From NCBI GenBank assembly GCA_044227325.1, contig JBGAFI010000004.1, positions 1 through 64,000 of the forward strand: DNA of 64,000 nucleotides, given 5' to 3'. The notes under the pieces are model-generated. The model ran no database searches. It saw only the letters and a program-made list of their open reading frames with translations, and had not been told where the DNA came from. Each line of letters opens with the position of its first letter. The first letter of the stretch is position 1. This DNA is from PFJX01 sp044227325 (GTDB lineage: Bacteria > Pseudomonadota > Gammaproteobacteria > Burkholderiales > Thiobacillaceae). Below are positions 17,289-25,829 of this stretch, one piece after another. Position numbers and translations under genes: made by a program.

Positions 17289-18186
17289 GCACACACACGC
17301 GGACACGCTGGCCCGTCTGCACGAGCTGGACCGGGCCATCGCCCTCCACGCCCAGTGGCTCGCCCGCCTCAATCGCCAGTTGATCTGCGGCGGGCAGATG
17401 AACGAGGAAGATCTGGCCGAGGATGCCCATCTGCGTTGCGGACTGGGACATTGGCTGCACGCCAAGGGAAAGCCGCGTCCGGACAAGGAACCCGGACGGG
17501 CCGCCATCGACGTGGCGCACGAATCCATGCACGGCATCGCCCGGCATCTTTTGCTGGCCCAGGCCGCCGGCGAGCCCATCGCCGCCGCCGACTACGACGC
17601 GCTGGTGGCCATCGCCAGCCAGGTACGCCAGTTGCTGCGCCGCACGGAACAGGAGCTCATGGAACGGCTGGGCGCCGTCGACAAGCTCACCGGCGCCTGG
17701 AACCGGCAGGCCGTGCACCTGCGCCTGTCGGAGGAGATCGAGCGGGTGCAGCGCACGCGCCAGCCCTGCGTCGTCTGCTATGTGGACCTGGACGACTTCG
17801 CCCGCATCAACGAGGCCCACGGCCAGCGCGCCGGCGACGCGGTGCTCAAGGGCGTGGCGGCCTTCTTCGCCAGCCACCTGCGCGGCTACGACACCATCTA
17901 CCGCCTGGGCGGCGAGGAATTCCTGCTTTGCCTGCCCACCATCGACCTGGATCAGGCCGGCGTCCTGCTCAATCGCCTGCGCGAGGAATTGGCCGCCACA
18001 TCCTTCCCGGTGGACGATCAGGAAATCCGCCTGACCGCCTCCTTCGGCGTGGTCAACCTGGACCCCATCTTCTTCATCGACGAGACCCTGGACCGGGTGG
18101 AACGCGCCCAGCTCATCGCCAAATCCGAGGGCGGCAACCGGGTCTGTCTCTGGCACGACGGCCTGCCCGACGACGAGACGGCCTAG
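17275..18186 (+). CDS. dgcZ: Zinc-sensing diguanylate cyclase (CZB-GGDEF, DgcZ-like)
   Basis: A 303-aa cytoplasmic diguanylate cyclase that makes c-di-GMP from GTP. The N-terminal CZB domain has His25, Cys55, His82 and His86. This 30/27/4 spacing matches the zinc ligands His22, Cys52, His79 and His83 of E. coli DgcZ. The C-terminal domain has GGEEF in YRLGGEEFLL, with an RxxD inhibitory site (RGYD) just before it. In E. coli, zinc bound by this domain inhibits the cyclase and thereby biofilm polysaccharide production. The gene overlaps the upstream GGDEF-EAL gene, so both enzymes and the PhnD-like protein form one sensory operon. Confidence 0.92.
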   Translation: MPQPEHTHADTLARLHELDRAIALHAQWLARLNRQLICGGQMNEEDLAEDAHLRCGLGHWLHAKGKPRPDKEPGRAAIDVAHESMHGIARHLLLAQAAGEPIAAADYDALVAIASQVRQLLRRTEQELMERLGAVDKLTGAWNRQAVHLRLSEEIERVQRTRQPCVVCYVDLDDFARINEAHGQRAGDAVLKGVAAFFASHLRGYDTIYRLGGEEFLLCLPTIDLDQAGVLLNRLREELAATSFPVDDQEIRLTASFGVVNLDPIFFIDETLDRVERAQLIAKSEGGNRVCLWHDGLPDDETA

Positions 18187-18220
18187 CCGGGCGACGCCCC
18201 GGCCTGGCCGGCCGGCTTAT
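18187..18220 (+). terminator. Probable terminator between convergent genes
   Basis: GC-rich self-complementary sequence (GCCGGGC...GCCCCGGC and GGCCGGCC) lies between the dgcZ stop and the oppositely oriented LTA-synthase-like stop. It is followed on the plus strand by TTATTT. It probably ends the argA-dgcZ transcript. The stems are imperfect, so this is a moderate call. Confidence 0.4.
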
Positions 18221-20115
18221 TTGCCCAGCTTCATCTCTCCCTGCTTGAAAGCCTGGAAGGCGGTCTGGTAGTAGGCCACCGCCTCGTCGCGCAGACGCGC
18301 GTCCACCTGGGTCGGGCTCGCCTCGCCGTTGGCGTCGATCAAGAAGGTTTCCACCCGCTGTTTCGGCCCGAGCACCGTCAGGCGGCCGTTTTTCAGATAA
18401 CCCAGCTCCTGGTAGTTGCTGATGAAGGCGCGCGGCTGGTCGTATTGCTGTTCGAACAGGGATTTGCCGAAGAAATGGTCGTCGCCGGGCAGGCCCATGA
18501 CATCCAGCAGGGTGGGCGGGATGTCGATCTGGCTCACCAGGCGGTCGCTGCGGCCGGGCGGCAGCAGGCGGGGCGCGTAGAGAATCAGGGGAATATGGTA
18601 GCCCGGCACCGGCAGTTTCGACTTGCCGGCGGCGGAGGCGCAGTGGTCGGCGACGATCACGAACAGCGTGTCGGCGAACCAGGGCTTCTTGCTCGCCTGT
18701 TCGATGAAGCGCCCGATGGCGTAATCCGTGTACTTCACCGCGCCGCTGCGCCCGCCCGGGGACGGGATGTCGATGCGGCCGTCCGGATACGTGTAGGGAC
18801 GGTGGTTGGACGTGGTCATGATCTGCGCCAGGAAAGGCTTGCCGGCGCCGTAGGTCTGGTCCAGTTGCGCCAGGGCGTTGTCGAACAGATATTCGTCCGC
18901 CACGCCCCAGACGTTCGCGAAACCCACCGAGTTCTTGGGAAAATCGGTGCGGTCGACGATGCGGTAGTCGTTGCCCGCGTAATAGGCGTTCATGTTGTCG
19001 AAATAGCCGTAACCGCCGTAGATGAAGAAGGTCTCGTAACCCTGGCGGCGCAGGATTTCCCCCACCGTGGCGAGGTGCTCGTTGCCGGGCCGGCGCACGA
19101 TGGCCTGGCCGGGGATGGGGGGCGTGCCCAGGGACAGCGCCTCCAGGCCGCGCACCGTGCGGGTGCCGGTGGCATAGAGCTGGGAAAACAGCATGCCGTC
19201 CTTGATCAGGGCATCGAGATGGGGCGTCAGCCCATCCTTGTTGCCGAAGGCGCCAAGATACTGCGCCGACAGGCTTTCCACCGAGATCAGCACCACGTTG
19301 CGCGGCGGGCGCTTGAAGGGCACGCGCCGGGGATCGAAGGCCTCGGTTTCGTCGTGATTCGTGCCCAGGGCCGCGGACAGGGGTTCCCGTTCCACCCCCA
19401 GTTCGCCCAGGATGCGATGCGCCTCGCTTTCCGGCAGGGTGCGGTAGAAGCGGCCGTACTCGAGTTCGTTGCGGCGCAACGCGGCGGCGATCGTCATCAG
19501 GCCGTTGCCGGATAGCTCGTTGGCGTAGGCATTGTCGGAAAAACGCATCTGGTCGATGTCGACCAGATGCCAGGCGGACCAGGGCAGGGCGAAAGCCAGC
19601 GCCAGATAGAGGGCGCGCCGCCATCCCCGCGGCGGCGTGGCGGCGAGGCCGGCAAGCCGGCGCCGCGCCAGCCAGGTCAACAGGGCCGCCAGCAGGGCGA
19701 TGCCGGACAGCAGCAGGCCGACCGGATAGGACTCGACGATGTTGCCCACCACTTCATGGGTGTAGATCAGGTAGTCCACCGCGATGAAATTGAAACGGGT
19801 GGAAAACTCCTCCCAGAAGGTCCATTCCGAAAGGGCGCCGAACAGGAATATCGACGCCGCCAGGAAGAACCAGAACAGGCGCGCGGGCTTTTTCCATTTG
19901 ACCATGCGCCAGCGCGTCGGCCACAGCGCGTCGCGAAAAAACAGGGGCGCCACCAGGCAGGCCAGCACCGCCAGGTCGAATCCCAAACCGCGCAGGAACA
20001 GGCCGGGCCATAAGGCGGCAGGCACCGTCGCCGGTCCCACGGCCAGGGTCAGAACCAGCCGGGTCAGGGTGGCGACGGCGAGGAACAGCAGGGCAAAAGG
20101 CAGATAGGCTTTCAA
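18217..20115 (-). CDS. LTA-synthase-like membrane phosphotransferase (sulfatase fold)
   Basis: A 632-aa protein with an N-terminal bundle of about five membrane segments and a periplasmic alkaline-phosphatase/sulfatase-fold domain. That domain contains NVVLISVESLSA, the nucleophile region ATGTRTVRGLEAL and the metal site VIVADHCAS. In Gram-negatives, relatives transfer phosphoglycerol or phosphoethanolamine to glucans or lipid A. The TTG at 20115 is the best start: AAGGGA stands about 7 bases upstream and TTG overlaps the TGA stop of the histidine kinase gene (TTGA). It is thus coupled to the two-component pair, which suggests regulated envelope modification. The exact acceptor is unknown. 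Confidence 0.85.
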   Translation of the reverse strand: MKAYLPFALLFLAVATLTRLVLTLAVGPATVPAALWPGLFLRGLGFDLAVLACLVAPLFFRDALWPTRWRMVKWKKPARLFWFFLAASIFLFGALSEWTFWEEFSTRFNFIAVDYLIYTHEVVGNIVESYPVGLLLSGIALLAALLTWLARRRLAGLAATPPRGWRRALYLALAFALPWSAWHLVDIDQMRFSDNAYANELSGNGLMTIAAALRRNELEYGRFYRTLPESEAHRILGELGVEREPLSAALGTNHDETEAFDPRRVPFKRPPRNVVLISVESLSAQYLGAFGNKDGLTPHLDALIKDGMLFSQLYATGTRTVRGLEALSLGTPPIPGQAIVRRPGNEHLATVGEILRRQGYETFFIYGGYGYFDNMNAYYAGNDYRIVDRTDFPKNSVGFANVWGVADEYLFDNALAQLDQTYGAGKPFLAQIMTTSNHRPYTYPDGRIDIPSPGGRSGAVKYTDYAIGRFIEQASKKPWFADTLFVIVADHCASAAGKSKLPVPGYHIPLILYAPRLLPPGRSDRLVSQIDIPPTLLDVMGLPGDDHFFGKSLFEQQYDQPRAFISNYQELGYLKNGRLTVLGPKQRVETFLIDANGEASPTQVDARLRDEAVAYYQTAFQAFKQGEMKLGK

Positions 20116-21494
20116 ATGGAAGATCCCTTTTCGTGATGTGACAACGAGGCCGCCGGCCAGATCATCCGCGCCAGCAACCCGCCTTCGGGGTGATTCGACA
20201 ATTCCAGCCGGGCGCCATGGAGTTCCGCCACGCGCTTGACGATGGCCAGGCCCAATCCGCTGCCTTCCTGGGTGACATCCCGGCCGCGCACGAAACGCTC
20301 GGTCAGGCGGGCCAGTTCGTCGGCGGCCACGCCGGAACCGGTATCCCGAACCCACAGCATGGGCGCGCCCTGCTCCAGGCAAGCGCCGACCGTGACCTCG
20401 CAGCTTTCCGGCGTGTGGCGCAGCGCGTTCTCGACCAGGTTGCGCAAGGCCGAGCGCAGCAAATCCGCGTCCGCGCGCACCGGCACATTATCGGGCCCAT
20501 CGACGAAGCTTAGGGATTTTCCCGATTGCCGCGCCAGGGGCGCCATCTCGTCCACCAGTTGCCGGGCCAGTTCATCCACGCGGACATCGCCGGTCTCGGC
20601 CAATCCTTCCAGAGGATCGAGGCGGGCCAGGCGCAGCAGTTGATCCACCAGGCGGGATGCCCGATCCGTGCCGGCCTGGACCTGGCGCAACGCATGCCGG
20701 CTGTCCGCCTCCTCCTTGCTGGCCAGGGCCACCTGGGTCTGGATCTTGATGGCCGCCAGGGGCGTGCGCAATTCATGGGCGGCATCGGCGGTGAAGCGCC
20801 GCTCGTTGTCCAGGGCGGCGCGCAAACGGAAAAGCAGATGGTTCAAGGCGTGCACCAGCGGTTTCACTTCGCTGGGAACGCCGCCGTTTTCCGGCAGGTT
20901 CTCCAGGTTTTCCGGACTGCGCGCGGCCACGCCGCGCGCGAGCGTTTCCAGGGGCCGCATGGCGCGGCGCACCGAGAGGTAGATCAGCAGGCTCAGCAGG
21001 GGCAGCGCGACGACGATGGGCAAGCCCACCTGGGTCGCGACTTCCAGGGCGACCCGTTCCCGGTCCGCCAGGGATTGGGCCACCTGGACCTGGAACGTCC
21101 GCTGCGGCGACCAGGTCGCCAACATGCGCCAGGGCCGCCCCTCGTGGAGAATTTCCTGATAGCCGGGCTTGTGCGCCATGGGCGTGACGGGCGCGTTGCC
21201 GGAACGCATCCAGAGGCTCCCGTCGGCGCCCCATATCTGGAATTCCAGGGGTTGTTCGTAGGGATGCAGTTCGCCTTCCACCAGGCTTTCCACCAATTTT
21301 CGGGCGTCCTTCGCGCCGTTGTTTTCGTGGTGGATCTGGGCCATGAGCAGCTTGGCGGACTGGGCCAGCTGGCCGTCCAGCATTTCCACGGCCTCGTGGC
21401 TGGCCTTCTTGTAGCTCACCACGCCCGCCACCAGCCAGATCAACAGCGTCGCCGGCAACAGGGTCAGGAGCAGGCGCAGGCGCAGGGATTTCAT
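20112..21494 (-). CDS. Sensor histidine kinase (QseC/PmrB type)
   Basis: A 460-aa membrane histidine kinase. It has an N-terminal membrane helix (about 7-27), a periplasmic sensor of about 130 residues, a second helix near 158-178 and a HAMP-like linker. The HisKA site is ADAAHELRTPLAAIK. The ATP-binding domain has NLVENALRH (N box), VRDTGSGV (G1) and GSGLGLAIVKR (G2). The overall layout is that of QseC/PmrB-like kinases paired with OmpR-type regulators. Its partner gene ends 10 bp upstream. The stimulus is unknown. It overlaps the downstream LTA-synthase-like gene by four bases. Confidence 0.92.
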   Translation of the reverse strand: MKSLRLRLLLTLLPATLLIWLVAGVVSYKKASHEAVEMLDGQLAQSAKLLMAQIHHENNGAKDARKLVESLVEGELHPYEQPLEFQIWGADGSLWMRSGNAPVTPMAHKPGYQEILHEGRPWRMLATWSPQRTFQVQVAQSLADRERVALEVATQVGLPIVVALPLLSLLIYLSVRRAMRPLETLARGVAARSPENLENLPENGGVPSEVKPLVHALNHLLFRLRAALDNERRFTADAAHELRTPLAAIKIQTQVALASKEEADSRHALRQVQAGTDRASRLVDQLLRLARLDPLEGLAETGDVRVDELARQLVDEMAPLARQSGKSLSFVDGPDNVPVRADADLLRSALRNLVENALRHTPESCEVTVGACLEQGAPMLWVRDTGSGVAADELARLTERFVRGRDVTQEGSGLGLAIVKRVAELHGARLELSNHPEGGLLARMIWPAASLSHHEKGSSI

Positions 21495-21504
21495 CGCGGG
21501 CGGC

Positions 21505-22164
21505 TCACATGTCCCCGACCACGTAGCCCATGCCGCGCACCGTGCGGATGAAATCCGTGCCCAGCTTCTTGCGCAGGTGGTGGATGTAGACCTCGACGGT
21601 GTTGCTTTCCTTTTCCTCGCCCCAGGCGTAGAGGCTTTCCTCCAGTTCCGCCTTGGAGCGGATGCGCCCCTTGTGGGCGATCAGATCGTGCAACAGGGCG
21701 AATTCCCGCGCCGACAGGGCCAGATTCCGGCCCGCCAGCGAGACATTCCGGCCGGCCGGGTCCAGCACCACCTCGCCGTGGTTGAGCAGGGGTCCGGCGG
21801 CGCGGGTGGAACGGCGCAGCAAGGCGCGCAAGCGGGCCTGGAGCTCCTCCAGGTCGAAGGGCTTGGTCAGGTAGTCGTCGGCGCCGGCATCGAGCCCGCC
21901 CACCTTGTCCTCCCGGGTATCCCGGGCGGTCAGAATCAGCACCGGCGTGGAGGCGTCGCGGCCGCGCAAATCCTTCAAGACGCTGATGCCGTCCCGGCGC
22001 GGCAGGCCCAGATCCAGCACGCAGGCGTCGTATTTCTGGCCCAGCAAAGCCACGCGCGCGGATTCCCCGTCCCGCACCCAATCGACGGCATAGCCGGCCA
22101 GGCGAAGACCGGCCCGGGTGCCGTCGCCCAGGATGGCGTCGTCTTCCACCAGCAGAATGCGCAT
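21505..22164 (-). CDS. OmpR-family response regulator (QseB/PmrA type)
   Basis: A 219-aa two-component regulator. The receiver domain (1-115) has the acidic pair in LLVEDDAI, the phospho-acceptor in CVLDLGLPRRDG and the conserved lysine in YLTKPFDLEEL. The winged-helix DNA-binding domain (about 125-219) ends with SNTVEVYIHHLRKKLG and IRTVRGMGYVV. It lies directly before the kinase gene. The downstream targets probably include the LTA-synthase-like gene. The upstream TPR and biosynthetic-looking quartet are also candidates, because all eight genes share a strand with short gaps. Confidence 0.94.
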   Translation of the reverse strand: MRILLVEDDAILGDGTRAGLRLAGYAVDWVRDGESARVALLGQKYDACVLDLGLPRRDGISVLKDLRGRDASTPVLILTARDTREDKVGGLDAGADDYLTKPFDLEELQARLRALLRRSTRAAGPLLNHGEVVLDPAGRNVSLAGRNLALSAREFALLHDLIAHKGRIRSKAELEESLYAWGEEKESNTVEVYIHHLRKKLGTDFIRTVRGMGYVVGDM

Positions 22165-22179
22165 GCCGCGATCCTGAAT

Positions 22180-22220
22180 TGGAAAACGGGAAGGATGACG
22201 TTTCCGAACTCAGTTTTCCA
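22180..22220. repeat. Inverted repeat between TPR and response-regulator genes
   Basis: TGGAAAAC (22180-22187) pairs perfectly with GTTTTCCA (22213-22220), with further complementary purine/pyrimidine stretches between them. The right arm covers the last codons of the TPR gene. It resembles the purine-left, pyrimidine-right intergenic repeats elsewhere in the window and may partly isolate the two-component genes from upstream transcription. Confidence 0.45.
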
Positions 22221-22863
22221 GATTTTTCCTGATGCCGGCGAGCAGGGTGCGCGCTTCCTGGCGGCGCCCCGTGTCGGCCAGTTCCCGTCCCGGGCGCGGC
22301 GCGGCCTTCACGGCGTTCTCCAGGTAGCGCGCGGCTTCCCGGTCCCGGTCGTGCTCGGAGAGAAACTCCCCGTAGAAGAAATTCGGATCGATGCCGTCCG
22401 GATTGAGGCTGAGGGCCTTCTTCAGGTAAGTCTCCGCCTTGCCCTTGTCGCCGAAACCGATGGGCCAGCCCGGCACCTTGTAATACAGCGTGCCCAGGCT
22501 GGTGAAGGCGGAACCCTGGAGGGCCGTCTCGTCCAGCTTGATGGCCTGCTCCAGCCGTTCGCGCGCCTGCTTCGCCAGGGACAGGGCGCCCAGTCCGCCC
22601 TTCGCGCCGGCCTCGCTGGACAGGGCGATGGCCTCCCAGATCAGGACATCCGCCTTGCCCGGATTGCCCTGGGCCAGGGCATGCGCCTGCTCGGCGATGG
22701 CGTGGTAGCGCTCCGCCTGCTGCTTCGCCGGCACCTGGTATTTGACCTGGGCCCATTCGTTCTGCAGGGGACGCACCAGATCGTCGCCGCCGGCGTGGCT
22801 GAGGGAGGCCGCGCCGAGCAGACCGGCGGACAGGATCAGGTGGGCGAGTTTGCGAGAAATCAT
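22210..22863 (-). CDS. Secreted TPR-repeat protein
   Basis: A 217-aa periplasmic protein of unknown function. A signal peptide is clear at residues 1-24 (ending SLSHA). The body is helical with at least two TPR-like motifs; one reads EQAIKLDETALQGSAFTSLGTLYY and the next covers ETYLKKALSLNPDG. Homologous proteins are annotated only as tetratricopeptide proteins. The ATG at 22863 has AAGGAGTCCTCG upstream. It sits between the SDR gene and the two-component regulator on the same strand, so it could be an envelope sensor or scaffold related to either. Confidence 0.75.
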   Translation of the reverse strand: MISRKLAHLILSAGLLGAASLSHAGGDDLVRPLQNEWAQVKYQVPAKQQAERYHAIAEQAHALAQGNPGKADVLIWEAIALSSEAGAKGGLGALSLAKQARERLEQAIKLDETALQGSAFTSLGTLYYKVPGWPIGFGDKGKAETYLKKALSLNPDGIDPNFFYGEFLSEHDRDREAARYLENAVKAAPRPGRELADTGRRQEARTLLAGIRKNLEN

Positions 22864-22886
22864 CGAGGACTCCTTGATAAAGGGTT

Positions 22887-23684
22887 TCACAGGGGGGAAA
22901 GGGCGTGGCGTTTCACGCTCACCAGCTTGCCGGCCAGCGCCCGGTCGATCAGGCGGGGCGCGACGCCGTTCAGCCAGGCGAACAAGCGTTCCGGGAAGCC
23001 CAGATGGGTTTCCCCGCGCCCGGCCCGCAACGCGGCGACGATCTGCCGGGCGGCGAGTTCGGGGGAATCGCTGTGGCTGCCCAGTTCCTCGTTCAGCGCG
23101 TTCACCCGGTCGCTGTTCAGGGGCGTGCTGATGGCGCGCGGCGCCACGTAGACCACCTCGATCCGGCTGTCCGCCAGCTCGCGCCGCAAGGCCTGGGAAA
23201 AACCGCGCAAGCCGGCCTTGGCGGCGGAATAGGCGGCGAAGCCGGGAAACGGCAGACTGCCGAAAGTGGAGCCGATGTTGAGGATGGCGGCGTGCGGCCG
23301 CCGCGCCAGCCAGGGCAGCAGGGCCTGGGTCAGATGCAGGGGGGAAAACAGGTTGGTGTTGAGCACGTCCGCCGAATCGGTCCAGTCCTGGCGTTCGAAC
23401 ATGCCGAAGGCGTTGATGCCGGCATTGTTGACCAGCACGTCGGCATCGAAAGCGCGCGCCGCCTCGGCGATGCGTTCGATGTCGCCGCTCTGGTTCAGGT
23501 CGGCGGCGATGCATGCCAGCCGGACCCCGGTCCCGCCCAGGCCGTTGAGCAGGTCGCCGAGCCGCGCCTCGTCGCGCCCCACCAGCAGCAGGTTCGCGCC
23601 CGCCGCGGCGAATTGCCGCGCCAGCTCCCGCCCCAGACCGCCGCTCGCGCCGGTCAGCACAATATTCGCGCCCTTCAGTTCCAT
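22887..23684 (-). CDS. Short-chain dehydrogenase/reductase
   Basis: A 265-aa classical SDR. It has the cofactor motif TGASGGLGRELA (T-G-x3-G-x-G), NNAGIN, the catalytic serine in LNIGSTFG and the tyrosine/lysine pair YSAAKAG. The positive residue in VGRDEARL after strand 2 suggests NADP(H). Its substrate is unknown. The ATG at 23684 overlaps the haem-oxygenase-like gene by 10 bases and GGGAGGAGAC precedes it. It is the fourth member of the overlapping quartet (26433 to 22887) and probably acts on the product of the ligase and oxidase. Confidence 0.88.
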   Translation of the reverse strand: MELKGANIVLTGASGGLGRELARQFAAAGANLLLVGRDEARLGDLLNGLGGTGVRLACIAADLNQSGDIERIAEAARAFDADVLVNNAGINAFGMFERQDWTDSADVLNTNLFSPLHLTQALLPWLARRPHAAILNIGSTFGSLPFPGFAAYSAAKAGLRGFSQALRRELADSRIEVVYVAPRAISTPLNSDRVNALNEELGSHSDSPELAARQIVAALRAGRGETHLGFPERLFAWLNGVAPRLIDRALAGKLVSVKRHALSPL

Positions 23685-24346
23685 GTCGTCTCCTCCCGTT
23701 GTTCCACCGGCAACGCGCGGAACACATCGCCGTAGAGTTTGAAAAATGCCCGCGCCGCGCGCAGCACTTCGCGCTGGTCCTCCGCTTCCAGGCGGTTCAC
23801 CAGATCCGCCAGATGCCGGGTGTGGGACTGGTCCAGCGTGCCGTGGGAACGCAGATAGGAAAACGCGGTATCGGGCAGACCCAGCGCCTGCTGGATCAGA
23901 TCGGCGGCCTTCAGCGCCAGGGCCACGCTGGTGCCTTCCAGCACGAACACCATGCCGAAGAAGCCCACCGGATTGCGCCGGTCGATGAGGTCGTAGGCGT
24001 AGGCCACCATCACCTCCGTGGCCAGTTCCGGCGCCCCCGCGTAGACCGCCGCCGTATCCCCGCCGGCGGCGGCGATGTCGTCGAGGATCCATTCCTCGTG
24101 GCCGATCTCTTCCTCGATGTATTCCACCACCGGCCAGCGCAGCCAGGTCAGCCGTTCCGGCAGGCGCGCCCCCAGCGCCATGAGCAGGGGCGTGGTGTGC
24201 TTCACGTGGTGGTAGGCCTGGCGCAGGAACGCGAGATACATCCCCCGCGTCGCCCGCCCCGCCAGGCTGGCGGCGATGGCCGGGGCGTCATACAGGGCGG
24301 CGCGATCGCCGGCGGTGGCCTCGATCAGCTCGTCATAAAAGGACAT
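23675..24346 (-). CDS. Haem-oxygenase-like (TenA/iron-redox) protein
   Basis: A 223-aa all-helical protein of the haem-oxygenase-like superfamily, the group annotated as TenA-like or iron-containing redox enzymes. Possible metal ligands are visible: HHVKHTTPLL, EYIEEEIGHEEWILDD and GTLDQSHTRHLADLV. This E/H ... D-x2-H-x2-H pattern resembles non-haem diiron oxidases such as UndA and SznF, but activity is only inferred. It overlaps both neighbours (14 bases with the ligase, 10 with the SDR), which implies a stoichiometric pathway. A thiaminase role is unlikely because no thiamine genes are near. Confidence 0.78.
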   Translation of the reverse strand: MSFYDELIEATAGDRAALYDAPAIAASLAGRATRGMYLAFLRQAYHHVKHTTPLLMALGARLPERLTWLRWPVVEYIEEEIGHEEWILDDIAAAGGDTAAVYAGAPELATEVMVAYAYDLIDRRNPVGFFGMVFVLEGTSVALALKAADLIQQALGLPDTAFSYLRSHGTLDQSHTRHLADLVNRLEAEDQREVLRAARAFFKLYGDVFRALPVEQREETTWN

Positions 24347-25829
24347 GGGAGGGCTCCGTATTGGAAAACAAGGCGTCGATTTCGTCGCGATAGCGCGCGG
24401 CGATGGCCGCGCGGATGGGGCGGCCGTTGCCCGTGGCCAGGCCCTGGACGGGGGAAAAGGCCGGGACTGGCAGCCAGCCGCCGATACGGGCGTAATCGGG
24501 CAGGAAGGCATTCGCGCGCGCCACGGCCCAGGCGAGCTGGCTCGCATCCACGCCCTTGGCCGGCACCAGAAGCGCGGCCAGCCAGGGCCGGGCATCGCCC
24601 AACACCAGGGCCTGGGCGATTTCCGGCTGCGCGGTCAAGCCGGCCTCCACCCATTCCGGCGCGACATTGCGGCCGTAGGCGGTGATGATCAGGTTCTTCC
24701 GGCGGCCCGACAGGTTCAGGTAACCGGCCTCGTCGACGAAACCGAGATCGCCGGTGGGCCAGACCTCCGGGGCCGGCCCCATGTCGCCCAGGTAACCCAG
24801 GAATGCCCTGGAGCGGACCCGGATTTCCGCCCCGCCGGCGCCTGCCTCCACCGCCGCGATGGACACATGTCCCAGCGCCTGCCCCACCGTGCCGAGGCGG
24901 TCCGCCCCCGGCCGGTTCAGCGCCACGACCGAACCGCATTCGGTCAGGCCGTAGCCTTCGTAGGCGGGCAATCCGGCCTGGCGCGCGCGTTCCAGCAGGT
25001 TGCGGTCGACGCGGGCGCCGCCCACCGCGACGAAATTCAGATCCGACGGCGCGCGCCGGCCGGTCCGCTCCAGCGCCAGGGTCCAGGCCTTGAGCAGTTC
25101 CGGCACCAGGATCGCGCTGTTCGGCCGCTCGGCTTCCACGCGGGACGCCAGGGCGAGGGCGTCGAAGCCGGCCATGCCGCGCCAGCCCAACTGTTCGAGC
25201 TTCGGCAGGACGATCTCGGCGCCGCGCAACAGCGGGGCGTACAGGCCCGCCACGTTTTCCAGGAGCAGGGAAAGGGGCAGGACCGCCAGGTGCCGCTGGA
25301 CCCGCACCCCGGCCAGGGCCGCATCCACCGCGCGGGCGCTGTCCAGCAGACCGGCGGCCGACAGACACACGCCCTTGGGCGCGCCGGTGCTGCCGGAGGT
25401 GAAGGAAATCTTCGCCGTGCCAGCCGGCAAGGGCACGGGGACGAGCTCCCGCCCCAGCAGGAACAGTTCATCCCATTTGCCGGCATGGTGGAAACCCAGG
25501 CCCAGACCCAGCACGCGCCCGGGCTGGTCGGTCAGCAGCATGTCCGCGCCGCTGGCGTTCAAGGCATGGATCAGTTGTGCGTCGGTGAAGAAACCCGGCA
25601 GCGGCAGATGGGCGATGCCCGCCCGCAGGGCGGCCAGATCCGCGCTCACCCAGCTCGCGCCGTTGTCCGCCAGCACCGCCAGCACCCGCGCATCGCGGCC
25701 GCCCAGCCAATCGGCGAAGGTCTCCACGTCGGTCAGCAGGGCGGTCGCGCTGCGCGTCCCGCCGCCGCCGGACAGCACGCTCCGGTTTCCCGGCCCCGCC
25801 CGCAGGCCGCGCAGCAGCTCAGCGATCAT
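24333..25829 (-). CDS. AMP-dependent acyl-CoA ligase/synthetase
   Basis: An adenylate-forming enzyme of about 498 aa that activates a carboxylic acid as acyl-AMP and probably acyl-CoA. Core motifs are intact: KISFTSGSTGAPKG (A3), YEGYGLTECGS (A5), WPTGDLGFVD (A7) and RRKNLIITAYGRNVAPEW (A8 hinge). The catalytic C-terminal lysine is probably the one in the short final domain, which reads TGNGRPIRAA, where many ligases have G-K. This change is worth checking. The open frame extends to 25934 but would overlap the upstream gene heavily. The ATG at 25829 gives an 11-base overlap and the usual N-terminus. The substrate is unknown. Confidence 0.85.
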   Translation of the reverse strand: MIAELLRGLRAGPGNRSVLSGGGGTRSATALLTDVETFADWLGGRDARVLAVLADNGASWVSADLAALRAGIAHLPLPGFFTDAQLIHALNASGADMLLTDQPGRVLGLGLGFHHAGKWDELFLLGRELVPVPLPAGTAKISFTSGSTGAPKGVCLSAAGLLDSARAVDAALAGVRVQRHLAVLPLSLLLENVAGLYAPLLRGAEIVLPKLEQLGWRGMAGFDALALASRVEAERPNSAILVPELLKAWTLALERTGRRAPSDLNFVAVGGARVDRNLLERARQAGLPAYEGYGLTECGSVVALNRPGADRLGTVGQALGHVSIAAVEAGAGGAEIRVRSRAFLGYLGDMGPAPEVWPTGDLGFVDEAGYLNLSGRRKNLIITAYGRNVAPEWVEAGLTAQPEIAQALVLGDARPWLAALLVPAKGVDASQLAWAVARANAFLPDYARIGGWLPVPAFSPVQGLATGNGRPIRAAIAARYRDEIDALFSNTEPSHVLL

